The notes under the pieces are model-generated. The model was not told the origin of the DNA. It saw only the letters and a list, made by a program, of their open reading frames with translations, and made no database searches. Of a stretch of DNA of 64,000 nt, positions 57,134-64,000 are shown one piece after another; within the stretch, counting starts at the first letter, position 1; each line of letters opens with the position of its first letter. The position numbers were made by a program, and so were the translations under genes. The stretch comes from Kribbella sindirgiensis (lineage in GTDB: Bacteria; Actinomycetota; Actinomycetes; Propionibacteriales; Kribbellaceae): positions 248,001 through 312,000 of the forward strand of contig NZ_SJKA01000002.1 of the NCBI RefSeq assembly GCF_004331435.1, given 5' to 3'.

Positions 57134-57152
57134 ACCCTTAAGGAGATTGCTG

Positions 57153-58454
57153 ATGACCGACGTGCCTCCCGCGGCCTCTGTCGAGAAGTTCCGCGACTGG
57201 CGGTTCGGCCTGTTCGTCCACTGGGGCCTGTACTCGCTGCCGGCCCGGCACGAGTGGGTGAAGAACCGCGAACGGCTGACCGACGAGGACTACCAGCCGT
57301 ACTTCGACCACTTCGAGCCCGACCTGTACGACCCGTCCAAGTGGGCCCGCGCCGCCCGCGAGGCCGGCATGAAGTACGCCGTACTCACGACCAAGCACCA
57401 CGAGGGCTTCTGTCTGTGGGACTCCGAGGTGTCCGACTACACCGTCGCGCACACGGCCTGGGGTGCGGGCAAGGATCTGGTCAAGCAGTTCGTCGAGGCC
57501 TGCCGGGCCGAGGGCCTCGGGGTCGGGTTCTACCACTCGCTGATCGACTGGCACCACCCCGAGTTCCCGATCGACCTCGTGCATCCGCAGCGCGACGACG
57601 AGGAGGCGATCGCGAAGGCGGCCGGGCGCGACGTCCAGGTGTACGCCGACTACCTGCACGCGCAGACCCGTGAGCTGCTGACCAACTACGGGCCGATCGA
57701 CATCATGTGGTTCGACTTCTCCTACCCGGGCCGGCAGTACCCGGACGGGCGGGACGGCCACGGCAAGGGCCGGGACGACTGGCGCTCGGTCGAGCTGATG
57801 GCGATGGTCCGGGAGCTGCAGCCGGACATCCTGATCAACGACCGGCTGGACATCCCGGGTGACTTCGTGACGCCGGAGCAGTACCAGCCGGACGGTCCGA
57901 TGGAGCGCGACGGCGTACCGGTGCTGTGGGAGGCGTGCCAGACGCTGAACGGCAGCTGGGGCTACGACCGGGACAACCTGGACTGGAAGTCACCCGAACT
58001 GCTGGTGAAGATGCTCGTCGACTCGGTCTCCAAGGACGGCAACCTGCTGCTGAACGTCGGGCCGACGGGTCGCGGTGAGTTCGACCCGCGGGCGCTGGCG
58101 ACGCTGGCGTCGATCGGTGAGTGGATGCGGCTGCACGAGCGCTCGATCCGCGGCGCCCGGCCGGCCGAGTACACGCCGCCGGTGGACGCCCGCTACACGC
58201 AGAAGGGCAACCGGCTGTACCTGCACCTGTTCTCGTGGCCGATGGGGCACGTGCACCTGGCCGGCCTCGGCGGGAAGGTGAAGTACGCCCAACTCCTGAA
58301 CGACGCGTCCGAGATCAAGCGCATCGAGAACGACCCCCATCAGCAGGCGCAGAACACCACCATGGGCGGCGTCTCGAGCGACGTACTCACCCTGAAGCTC
58401 CCGATCCAGAAGCCAAACGTCCTCGTCCCCGTGATCGAGCTGTTCCTGAGCTGA
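57153..58454 (+). CDS. Alpha-L-fucosidase (GH29)
   Basis: A 433-residue GH29 retaining alpha-L-fucosidase. Seen: WRFGLFVHWGLYSLPARHEWV, GMKYAVLTTKHHEGFCLWDS, GLGVGFYHSLIDWHHPEF, ELLTNYGPIDIMWFDFSYPG (nucleophile Asp ~187), and GNLLLNVGPTGRGEFD. No signal peptide, so it should cleave fucose from imported glycans in the cytoplasm. ATG 57153 follows AAGGAG; a frame open from 57069 would run back into the permease gene. It closes the GntR-controlled operon. No fucose isomerase, kinase or aldolase genes are visible in the window. Confidence 0.93.
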   Translation: MTDVPPAASVEKFRDWRFGLFVHWGLYSLPARHEWVKNRERLTDEDYQPYFDHFEPDLYDPSKWARAAREAGMKYAVLTTKHHEGFCLWDSEVSDYTVAHTAWGAGKDLVKQFVEACRAEGLGVGFYHSLIDWHHPEFPIDLVHPQRDDEEAIAKAAGRDVQVYADYLHAQTRELLTNYGPIDIMWFDFSYPGRQYPDGRDGHGKGRDDWRSVELMAMVRELQPDILINDRLDIPGDFVTPEQYQPDGPMERDGVPVLWEACQTLNGSWGYDRDNLDWKSPELLVKMLVDSVSKDGNLLLNVGPTGRGEFDPRALATLASIGEWMRLHERSIRGARPAEYTPPVDARYTQKGNRLYLHLFSWPMGHVHLAGLGGKVKYAQLLNDASEIKRIENDPHQQAQNTTMGGVSSDVLTLKLPIQKPNVLVPVIELFLS

Positions 58455-58458
58455 ACTC

Positions 58459-58570
58459 ATTTGATGGGTTGACCCACCCGGTTCGGGGTTCCTGACCCTG
58501 GTTCCGGGTGGGGAACCCCTCATCTGGTGGGTCAGCCAAGCAAATTGGTGGGTCAGCCAGGCAAATGCGG
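58459..58570. repeat. Convergent-intergenic hairpin family, copy B
   Basis: The core at 58485-58519 has the same 35-nt length and GGTTC loop as copy A, but its stem reads GGGGTTCC / GGAACCCC where copy A has GGGGTTAA / TTAACCCC, a two-base-pair compensated change. It is flanked by CATTTGATGGGT at the left and by two tandem TGGTGGGTCAGCCA(A/G)GCAAAT units at the right. It lies between the convergent fucosidase and MaoC genes. The remaining ~60 bp to the MaoC stop are G-rich and otherwise featureless. Confidence 0.75.
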
Positions 58571-58630
58571 AGGGGCGGAAGCGGCGGGGCGGGTGTGGGG
58601 CGGCGGGTTTGGGGCGGGCGGGGTGGTGGC

Positions 58631-59134
58631 TTAGGTGGCTGGGGTGGGGCGGCCGGGTTGTTCGCCGCCGCGGGCCTCGAGGTACGAGTTCTTCGGGACC
58701 ATGACCTTGCGGCGGAACAGGCAGACGACGGTGCCGTCCTGCGTGTAGCCCTTGGTCTCGACGTACACGACGCCGCGGTCGTCCTTGGACTTGGACTCCC
58801 ACTTGTCCAGGACGAGCGTCTCGCCGTAGATCGTGTCGCCGTGGAAGGTCGGGGCGACGTGCCGCAGCGACTCGATCTCCAGGTTGGCGATCGCCTTCCC
58901 GCTCACGTCCGGGACCGACATCCCGAGCAGGATCGAGTAGATGTAGTTGCCGACCACAACGTTCTTCCCGAACTGGGTCGTCCCCTCCGCGTAGTGCGTG
59001 TCCAGGTGCAGCGGATGGTGGTTCATGGTGAGCAGGCAGAACAGGTGGTCGTCGTACTCCGTCACCGTCTTGCCCGGCCAGTGCTTGTACACCGCACCGA
59101 CCTCGAACTCCTCGTAGCTGCGCCCGAACTGCAT
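58631..59134 (-). CDS. MaoC-like hydratase
   Basis: A 167-residue hot-dog-fold protein of the MaoC/mesaconyl-CoA hydratase-like group: GRSYEEFEVGAVYKHWPGKTVTEYDDHLF, LLTMNHHPLHLDTHYAEGTTQFGKNVVVGNYIYSILLGMS, and SLRHVAPTFHGDTIYGETLVLD. The N-H-x-x-H-x-D segment corresponds to the catalytic Asp/His region. It probably adds or removes water from an enoyl-CoA or branched dicarboxyl-CoA. ATG 59134 has AGGAGG upstream. An acyl-CoA dehydrogenase at 62-63 kb could act with it, although three unrelated genes separate them. Confidence 0.88.
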   Translation of the reverse strand: MQFGRSYEEFEVGAVYKHWPGKTVTEYDDHLFCLLTMNHHPLHLDTHYAEGTTQFGKNVVVGNYIYSILLGMSVPDVSGKAIANLEIESLRHVAPTFHGDTIYGETLVLDKWESKSKDDRGVVYVETKGYTQDGTVVCLFRRKVMVPKNSYLEARGGEQPGRPTPAT

Positions 59135-59233
59135 GTCGGTTCCTCCTCGGCTGCTGGGCTCCCCATGCTGCCGGTCCGGGCGCATCCGGGCCGTGGTCTG
59201 GCTCTCACCGGCAGGAGAGATAGGTCACCCCCC

Positions 59234-59773
59234 CTAGTCGATCGGCCGCTGGGTGGTCTGCTGGGCCTGGTGGTCCGGGAGCAGCGGGTGGACCTCGCCC
59301 TTCAGGGCCAGCTTGGCGAGGTGGTTGCGGGCCTCTTCGGCGAACTTGAAGTCGCACAGTACGTCGTACGTCGTCGCGACCACGGCCGTCCGCGAGGTGA
59401 AGTCCCGTCGGCCGGCCGACTGCGCGTAGCCGAGGCCGCCGAACACCAGGCCGAAGAAGGCGCCCAGCACGACGCCGGTCAGCACCGCCGCGATCCAGTT
59501 GTTGGTGGTGAAGAGGCCCAGCAGCAGGCCGACGAACAGCCCGAACCAGGCGCCGCTGGCCAGGCCCGCAGTCAGCGCGCGGCCCCAGGTCAGCCGGCCG
59601 GTGATCTTCTCGACCTGGCGCAGGTTGTTGCCGACGATGGTCGTGTGCTCGACCGGGAACTTCTCGTCCGAGAGATAGTCGACAGCTCGCTGTGCCTCCC
59701 GGTAGGTGTCGTACGTCCCGATCGTCAGGCCGGTCGGCCTGGGGTCCATCGAGGGCATGCCCTGGGTGGTCAT
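59234..59773 (-). CDS. General stress protein-like membrane protein
   Basis: A 179-residue protein with an N-terminal YflT-like segment (TGLTIGTYDTYREAQRAVDYLSDEKFPVEHTTIVGNNL), then two glycine-rich transmembrane helices (GLASGAWFGLFVGLLLGLF and AAVLTGVVLGAFFGLVFGGLG) and a hydrophilic C-terminal domain. Similar proteins are encoded near corA in mycobacteria, as here, where corA is divergent with a 76-bp gap. A role in magnesium or stress physiology is suggested by that linkage only. Confidence 0.84.
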   Translation of the reverse strand: MTTQGMPSMDPRPTGLTIGTYDTYREAQRAVDYLSDEKFPVEHTTIVGNNLRQVEKITGRLTWGRALTAGLASGAWFGLFVGLLLGLFTTNNWIAAVLTGVVLGAFFGLVFGGLGYAQSAGRRDFTSRTAVVATTYDVLCDFKFAEEARNHLAKLALKGEVHPLLPDHQAQQTTQRPID

Positions 59774-59849
59774 CGTCGTTCCTCTCCACGTGCTTCCACC
59801 CCCATCATTGCCGACGGCTGGTTACCGCGTCTTGATAGCCTCGCCGGTG

Positions 59850-60956
59850 ATGACCGGGCGACGATGGGACATGGGCGCGACACGCCGCGTGGGACGAGTG
59901 TTCGCCCGGCGTGCCGGCGGTGCCGGACGCCCCCCGGACGACGTGGTCACCGGCAAGCTCGAGGGCGCCCTGGTCGACTGGGGGCTGTACCGCGACGGCG
60001 TCCGCGACACCCGCGTCAACTCCTACACCGAGGCGCTGGTCCGGGCGCAGCGCGGGCAGGGGTTCGTGTGGATCGGCCTGTTCCAGCCGACCGACCACCA
60101 GCTCGCCATCATCGGTGCGGAGTTCGGTCTGCACCCGCTGGCGCTGGAGGACGCGTACGAGGCGCACCAGCGCCCCAAACTGGAGCGGTACGGCGAGACG
60201 CTGTTCGCAGTGTTCAAGACGGTCACGTATGTCCCGCACGACGACCTGACCGCCACCAGCGAGGTGGTCGCGACCGGTGAGGTCATGGTGTTCTGCGGAC
60301 CCGGCTTCGTCGTCACGGTCCGGCACGGTGAACACAGTGAGCTGACCGGGCTGCGGCAGGAGCTGGAACGGGAGCCGCAACGGCTCGCCGCCGGCCCGGG
60401 CGCCGTACTGCATGCCATCGCGGACCACGTCGTGGACCGGTACCTGGAGGTCGCGGACGCCGTACAGGCCGATATCGACATGATCGAGACGTCGATGTTC
60501 ACGCCGCGCGGCTGGCGGAACATCGACCGGGTCTACCAGCTGAAACGTGAGGTCCTGGAGCTCAAACGGGCCGTGGCGCCGCTGACGGGTCCGATGCGGG
60601 CGCTGGCCACGCTGCGGCACCCGCTGATCGCCGACGAGACCAAGAACTACTTCCGCGACGTCGACGACCATCTGCAGCGGGTGAAGGAGCAGGTGATCTC
60701 GTTCGACGAGTTGCTGAGCTCGATCCTGCAGGCCGGGCTGGCCCAGGTCCAGGTGGCCGAGAACGAGGACATGCGGCGGATCTCGGCCTGGGTGGCCATC
60801 CTCGCGGTGCCGACGATGATCGCCGGGATCTACGGCATGAATTTCGATTACATGCCGGAACTGCGGATGAAGTACGCGTACTTCGTCGTACTCGGAGTGA
60901 TGGTGACCGCGTGCACCGTGCTTTACCGGTTGTTCAAGCGGAACCACTGGCTCTGA
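59850..60956 (+). CDS. corA: CorA family magnesium transporter
   Basis: A 368-residue CorA channel. Long cytoplasmic region with GFVWIGLFQPTDHQLAIIGAEFGLHPLALEDAYEAHQRPK and a stalk helix (LKREVLELKRAVAPLTGPMRAL). Two C-terminal transmembrane helices follow, the first ending in the signature GIYGMNF and the second FVVLGVMVTACTVLYRLF with a basic tail. The GMN motif forms the selectivity entry for Mg2+. ATG 59850 is used; an in-frame ATG at 59871 is an alternative. Confidence 0.93.
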   Translation: MTGRRWDMGATRRVGRVFARRAGGAGRPPDDVVTGKLEGALVDWGLYRDGVRDTRVNSYTEALVRAQRGQGFVWIGLFQPTDHQLAIIGAEFGLHPLALEDAYEAHQRPKLERYGETLFAVFKTVTYVPHDDLTATSEVVATGEVMVFCGPGFVVTVRHGEHSELTGLRQELEREPQRLAAGPGAVLHAIADHVVDRYLEVADAVQADIDMIETSMFTPRGWRNIDRVYQLKREVLELKRAVAPLTGPMRALATLRHPLIADETKNYFRDVDDHLQRVKEQVISFDELLSSILQAGLAQVQVAENEDMRRISAWVAILAVPTMIAGIYGMNFDYMPELRMKYAYFVVLGVMVTACTVLYRLFKRNHWL

Positions 60957-61041
60957 GCCCTTGGCAACCTTTTGCCATGGCCAGGACTACTCCCGGATTG
61001 GAATGTTCAAACGGTTGTCGCCGGATCCGCTGCCTTGATTG

Positions 61042-61070
61042 AATTCCCGAATCGCATTCGGTCAGGAATT
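61042..61070. promoter_or_regulatory. Nested palindrome upstream of ArsR-like gene
   Basis: AATTCC...GGAATT encloses CGAAT-CGC-ATTCG in the AT-rich 154-bp region (60957-61110) before the ArsR-like gene. The symmetry suggests an operator for that regulator. No confident -35/-10 pair was assigned. Confidence 0.5.
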
Positions 61071-61110
61071 GATTACTTTCCGCGACCGATAAGGACGGGA
61101 GGGGATCGCG

Positions 61111-62121
61111 GTGCTTCGTATTCATTTCACGCCCCGCGACCTGACCCGGGTCACCGTCGCCACCACGCCGGCACCGCTCTGGGAGGTGCTGCTGAGCCTG
61201 CACATGCTGCAGCACTCGGAAGGCCGGCTGATCTTCGAGGACTGGCGGCGCCACGTGCGGGCCACAGTCGCACCGGACCAGATGCGGCTGCTGCTCGAAC
61301 TGACCCCGCCGAAGGGTTACTCCCCCGACTTCCTCACCCCGGCGGAGCCCGCACCGGACTTCGACACCGCCCTGGAGCAGGCGCTGGCGACACCGCGGCA
61401 GCAGATCCGCAGCCAACTCGACCTGCTCGCGCAGTCCCGGCCGGCCTCCCCTTGGACACGGGAGCTGGCCCAAGGCGGCCGTTCGTCGATGGAGAAGCTC
61501 GGACGGGCCATCCGGACGTACCACGACGCGGCGATCGCGCCGTACTGGAAGTCGATCGGGACGCACGTGTCCGCCGACCACGCCCATCGAGGGGAGGCGC
61601 TGGCCCAGCACGGCGTGGACCGATTGCTGTCGTCACTGCATCCGCGGGTCCGGTGGGTCGCACCGGTGCTGCAGGTGCTGGACATGAACGACCGAGATCT
61701 GTATCTCGATGGCAGGGGAATCGAGTTGCAGCCTTCGGCGTTCTGCTGGCAGGTACCGACCAAGCTGCGGGACCCGGACCTCAAACCGATCCTGGTCTAC
61801 CCGATCCAGCATGCGCCCGGGATCCTGCGGCAGGCGCCGATGGAGCCGCCGCCGTCGAGTGATCCGCTGGGTTCCCTGCTCGGGTCGACCCGGGCCGCCG
61901 CGCTGCAGGCGACCGTCAGCGGCTGTACGACGACGGAGCTGGCGAGACTCTGCCGGATCTCCCCGGCCGCCGCGAGCCACCAGGCGACGGTGCTGCGGGA
62001 GGCCGGCCTGATCACCACCCGCCGGGCCGGCGCGTCAGTGCGCCACGAGATCACCCAACTGGGCATCTGGCTGCTCTCCGGCCACGGCTCCGGCCGTTCC
62101 CGGGAGCCGACGCCACCCTGA
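61111..62121 (+). CDS. ArsR-family winged-helix regulator (DUF5937-type)
   Basis: A 336-residue protein with an N-terminal ~230-residue domain of the DUF5937 kind (MLRIHFTPRDLTRVTVATTPAPLWEVLLSLHMLQ). A C-terminal ArsR/SmtB winged helix follows: LLGSTRAAALQATVSGCTTTELARLCRISPAAASHQATVLREAGLITTRRAGASVRHEIT. No metal-binding cysteine pair is present, so it is unlikely to sense arsenite. GTG 61111 follows GGGAGGGG. It is monocistronic here, and self-regulation through the upstream palindrome is likely. Confidence 0.85.
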   Translation: MLRIHFTPRDLTRVTVATTPAPLWEVLLSLHMLQHSEGRLIFEDWRRHVRATVAPDQMRLLLELTPPKGYSPDFLTPAEPAPDFDTALEQALATPRQQIRSQLDLLAQSRPASPWTRELAQGGRSSMEKLGRAIRTYHDAAIAPYWKSIGTHVSADHAHRGEALAQHGVDRLLSSLHPRVRWVAPVLQVLDMNDRDLYLDGRGIELQPSAFCWQVPTKLRDPDLKPILVYPIQHAPGILRQAPMEPPPSSDPLGSLLGSTRAAALQATVSGCTTTELARLCRISPAAASHQATVLREAGLITTRRAGASVRHEITQLGIWLLSGHGSGRSREPTPP

Positions 62122-62200
62122 GCCCCTGCCCCGCCGCGCGCTGGGCCGACCGGCACCGCCCCGCCTGTCGACCCAGCACGCCGGGCTCTCAGACACCCTC

Positions 62201-63391
62201 TTAGAGCTTGTAGTCCTCCAGTAGACGGCGGCCGATGATCATCCGCTGGATGTCCGCCGTACCCTCGCCGATCAGCAGCATCGGGGCCTCGCGGTACAGG
62301 CGTTCGATCTCGTACTCCTTGGAGAACCCGTAGCCGCCGTGGATGCGGAACGAGTCCTCGACGACCTGGGCGCAGTACTCGCTGGCCAGGTACTTCGCGA
62401 CACCGGCCTCGAAGTCGTTGCGGGAGCCGCTGTCCTTCTTGCGGGCCGCCTTCACCATCAGCTCGTGCGCGGCCTCCACCTTGACCGCCATGTCGGCGAG
62501 CCGGAACAGCACCGCCTGGTGCTCGGCGATCTTCTTGCCGAACGTCTCACGCTGCTGCGCGTACGAGATGCCGAGCTCGAACGCCCGCCGCGCCACCCCG
62601 CAGCCGCGCGCGGCCACGTTCACGCGCCCGACCTCGACGCCGTCCATCATCTGGTAGAAACCCTTACCCGGTACGCCGCCGAGGATCTGGCCCGCGTCGA
62701 TCCGGTAGCCGTCGAACACCAGCTCCGTGGTGTCGACGCCCTTGTAGCCCATCTTCTCGATCTTGCCGGGGATCGTCAGGCCCTTGTCGACCTCGCCGAA
62801 CCCGGGCTCCTTCTCGACCAGGAACGTGGTCATGTTCTTGTAGACCGAGTCCTGACCTTCGTCGGTCTTCACCAGTACGGCGACCAGGTTGCTCGAACCG
62901 CCGTTGGTCAGCCACATCTTCTGGCCGTTGACGACGTACCCGTCGCCCTCGCGAGTGGCCTTGGTCTTGATCGCGGCGACATCGGATCCACAGCCCGGCT
63001 CGGACATCGAGAACGCGCCGCGGACCTCGCCGGTCGCCATCCGCGGCAGGTACTTCCGCTTCTGCTCGTCGGTGCCGTGCTGGAGCAGCATGTACGCGAC
63101 GATGAAGTGCGTGTTGATGATCCCGGACACGCTCATCCAGCCGCGGGCGATCTCCTCGACGCACAGCGCGTAGGTGAGCAGCGACTCGCCGAGGCCGCCG
63201 TACTCCTCGGGGATCATCAGGCCGAACAGACCGAGTTCCTTGAGCCCTTCGACGATCGCGAGAGGGTACTCGTCGCGGTGCTCGAGCTCGGTCGCGACTG
63301 GGAGGATCTCGGCCTCGACGAAGGCCCGGACCGTCTTCAGGATCTCTTCCTGGATGTCGGTCAGCCCGTCGGTCTGCTGCAACCTGCTCAT
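62201..63391 (-). CDS. Acyl-CoA dehydrogenase
   Basis: A 396-residue flavoprotein of the acyl-CoA dehydrogenase family: LGLFGLMIPEEYGGLGES, FSMSEPGCGSDVAAIKTKA (FAD/substrate loop), KMWLTNGGSSNLVAVLVKT, GVEVGRVNVAARGCGVARRAFE, QQRETFGKKIAEHQAVLFRLADM, and the terminal RIHGGYGFSKEYEIERLYREAPMLLIGEGTADIQRMIIGR with the catalytic Glu. It oxidises an acyl-CoA to the enoyl-CoA and passes electrons to ETF. Substrate chain or branching is not readable. Together with the MaoC-like gene it hints at branched-chain or dicarboxylyl-CoA metabolism. Confidence 0.93.
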   Translation of the reverse strand: MSRLQQTDGLTDIQEEILKTVRAFVEAEILPVATELEHRDEYPLAIVEGLKELGLFGLMIPEEYGGLGESLLTYALCVEEIARGWMSVSGIINTHFIVAYMLLQHGTDEQKRKYLPRMATGEVRGAFSMSEPGCGSDVAAIKTKATREGDGYVVNGQKMWLTNGGSSNLVAVLVKTDEGQDSVYKNMTTFLVEKEPGFGEVDKGLTIPGKIEKMGYKGVDTTELVFDGYRIDAGQILGGVPGKGFYQMMDGVEVGRVNVAARGCGVARRAFELGISYAQQRETFGKKIAEHQAVLFRLADMAVKVEAAHELMVKAARKKDSGSRNDFEAGVAKYLASEYCAQVVEDSFRIHGGYGFSKEYEIERLYREAPMLLIGEGTADIQRMIIGRRLLEDYKL

Positions 63392-63483
63392 CTGCGTCTC
63401 CTTCGCGCCGGCTTACCCGCGAGTATCCAGATACGAGTGTGACACTGGCTGTGACACCGACCACCTACAGAAGGTCGCGTGCC

Positions 63484-64000
63484 TCACTCGTCGTCGCGGT
63501 CGGGGCGCGGAAGTGACTGGCCGATGGTGAAGAAGAGCGAGGCGATCTGCTGGGTCGGCTGCCAGCGATGGCGTTGCTGTGCCTCGACCAGCCGCTGGCG
63601 CGCCTCGTAGAAGTGCTTCGCGGCGGACTCGGTGTCGCCTTGGTCGAGAGCCTGAGCAGCCTGGTCCAGGTCGTTCGCAGCCTCCCGTGGCGCCCTGCTA
63701 CGGCTGCCCTCCTGCGTCGCGCGGACCTGTGCGGCCAGGGACCGCATCCGCTGCACCAAGACCGCCTGCGGGTTCTGCGTGGGCTTCTGCGTCTGCTTCT
63801 GGGTGGGCTTCTTCGTCGGGGTCGTCTTGGTGGGCGTCGGCTTGGGCTTCGGCGTGGTCTTGGGCGCCGCTGTGGCCTTCTGCACCGGAGCAGACGGCGT
63901 GCCGCCGGCCTGTGCGGGCGGATCGTTCGACACGCCGGCCCGCAGCATGAGGGCCGCCACCACACCTGCCACAACCACCGCAGCAGCCACACCCGCCTTG
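63484..64000 (-). CDS. C-terminal part of a membrane-anchored protein (partial)
   Basis: The frame is open to the window edge, so the N-terminus is missing. Visible is one transmembrane helix (AAAVVVAGVVAALMLRAG), a ~55-residue Thr/Lys/Pro linker (repeated KPT/QKPT units), and a ~90-residue helical domain (LVQRMRSLAAQVRATQEGSRSRAPREAANDLDQAAQALDQGD...) with TPR-like spacing. Architecture of TM, Pro/Thr linker and a small outer domain matches the extracellular ends of PknB-type serine/threonine kinases, but the kinase part is outside the window. The identity is therefore a guess. Confidence 0.65.
   Translation of the reverse strand, partial: KAGVAAAVVVAGVVAALMLRAGVSNDPPAQAGGTPSAPVQKATAAPKTTPKPKPTPTKTTPTKKPTQKQTQKPTQNPQAVLVQRMRSLAAQVRATQEGSRSRAPREAANDLDQAAQALDQGDTESAAKHFYEARQRLVEAQQRHRWQPTQQIASLFFTIGQSLPRPDRDDE

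Noticed and set aside
1..64000. CRISPR arrays, tRNA or rRNA genes, insertion sequences and prophage genes.
   Set aside because: None could be supported: no regularly spaced direct repeats, tRNA-like cloverleaf with conserved arms, transposase motif or phage structural protein was seen.

Overview
The window is high-GC actinobacterial chromosome. The signs are many GTG starts, dense TGATG/ATGA-coupled genes, mycothiol- and F420-type enzymes, an AdnAB motor-nuclease pair, and sugar ABC operons without their own ATPase. Gene content fits the Kribbella/Nocardioides side of the Propionibacteriales, which is inference from content rather than a measured placement. I saw no rRNA, tRNA, CRISPR array, transposase or phage structural gene.

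Layout. 1-4.7 kb: acyl-CoA ligase, GPP34-like protein, and an iron-box-preceded two-gene NIS siderophore module (GNAT acetyltransferase plus IucA/IucC synthetase). 5-6.75 kb: three tandem Uma2-type PD-(D/E)XK proteins. 6.7-29 kb: a block resembling, from memory, the mycobacterial adnB-adnA-ATL-moeZ-TetR-DUF3107-ferritin-like-rhlE-parA neighbourhood. It is interrupted by an F420-type oxidoreductase, DUF2277, a TetR/mycothiol-enzyme pair, a large secreted hydrolase, and a stand-alone LigD-type polymerase coupled to an acidic miniprotein. 29-33 kb: MFS exporter with a SoxR-like box, a hydrolase, and an ECF sigma factor with a membrane partner. 33.2-35.1 kb: a RelA/SpoT-fold nucleotidyltransferase translationally coupled to three paralogous ~104-aa proteins, the best candidate for an undescribed toxin/immunity system. 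35.1-45.6 kb: ABC-2 exporter, hydrolase, a coupled PHP-MarC-RecB-like nuclease operon, Nudix, GNAT, DUF4267/TetR pair with four operators, AbiEi/DUF559 protein, and histidine phosphatase.

45.6-58.5 kb holds two carbohydrate-use loci. The first is LacI-type regulator, binding protein, two permeases, a Tat-exported glucoamylase-like protein and a GH39-like glycosidase. The second is a FadR/GntR regulator divergent from binding protein, two permeases and a GH29 alpha-L-fucosidase. Both have palindromic operators at the expected places, and both lack an ATPase, so a shared MsiK-like ATPase elsewhere is implied. 58.6-64 kb: MaoC hydratase, stress membrane protein, CorA, ArsR-like regulator, acyl-CoA dehydrogenase, and the C-terminal part of a membrane protein running off the edge.

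Non-coding structure is rich. A ~165-bp hairpin element occurs twice (21.5 and 36.9 kb), and its outer stem differs at four base pairs in a fully compensatory way. A second hairpin family sits in two convergent intergenic gaps (24.4 and 58.5 kb). A third, with CTTTCCGGAA arms, encloses the stop codons of two consecutive genes (43.8 and 45.0 kb).
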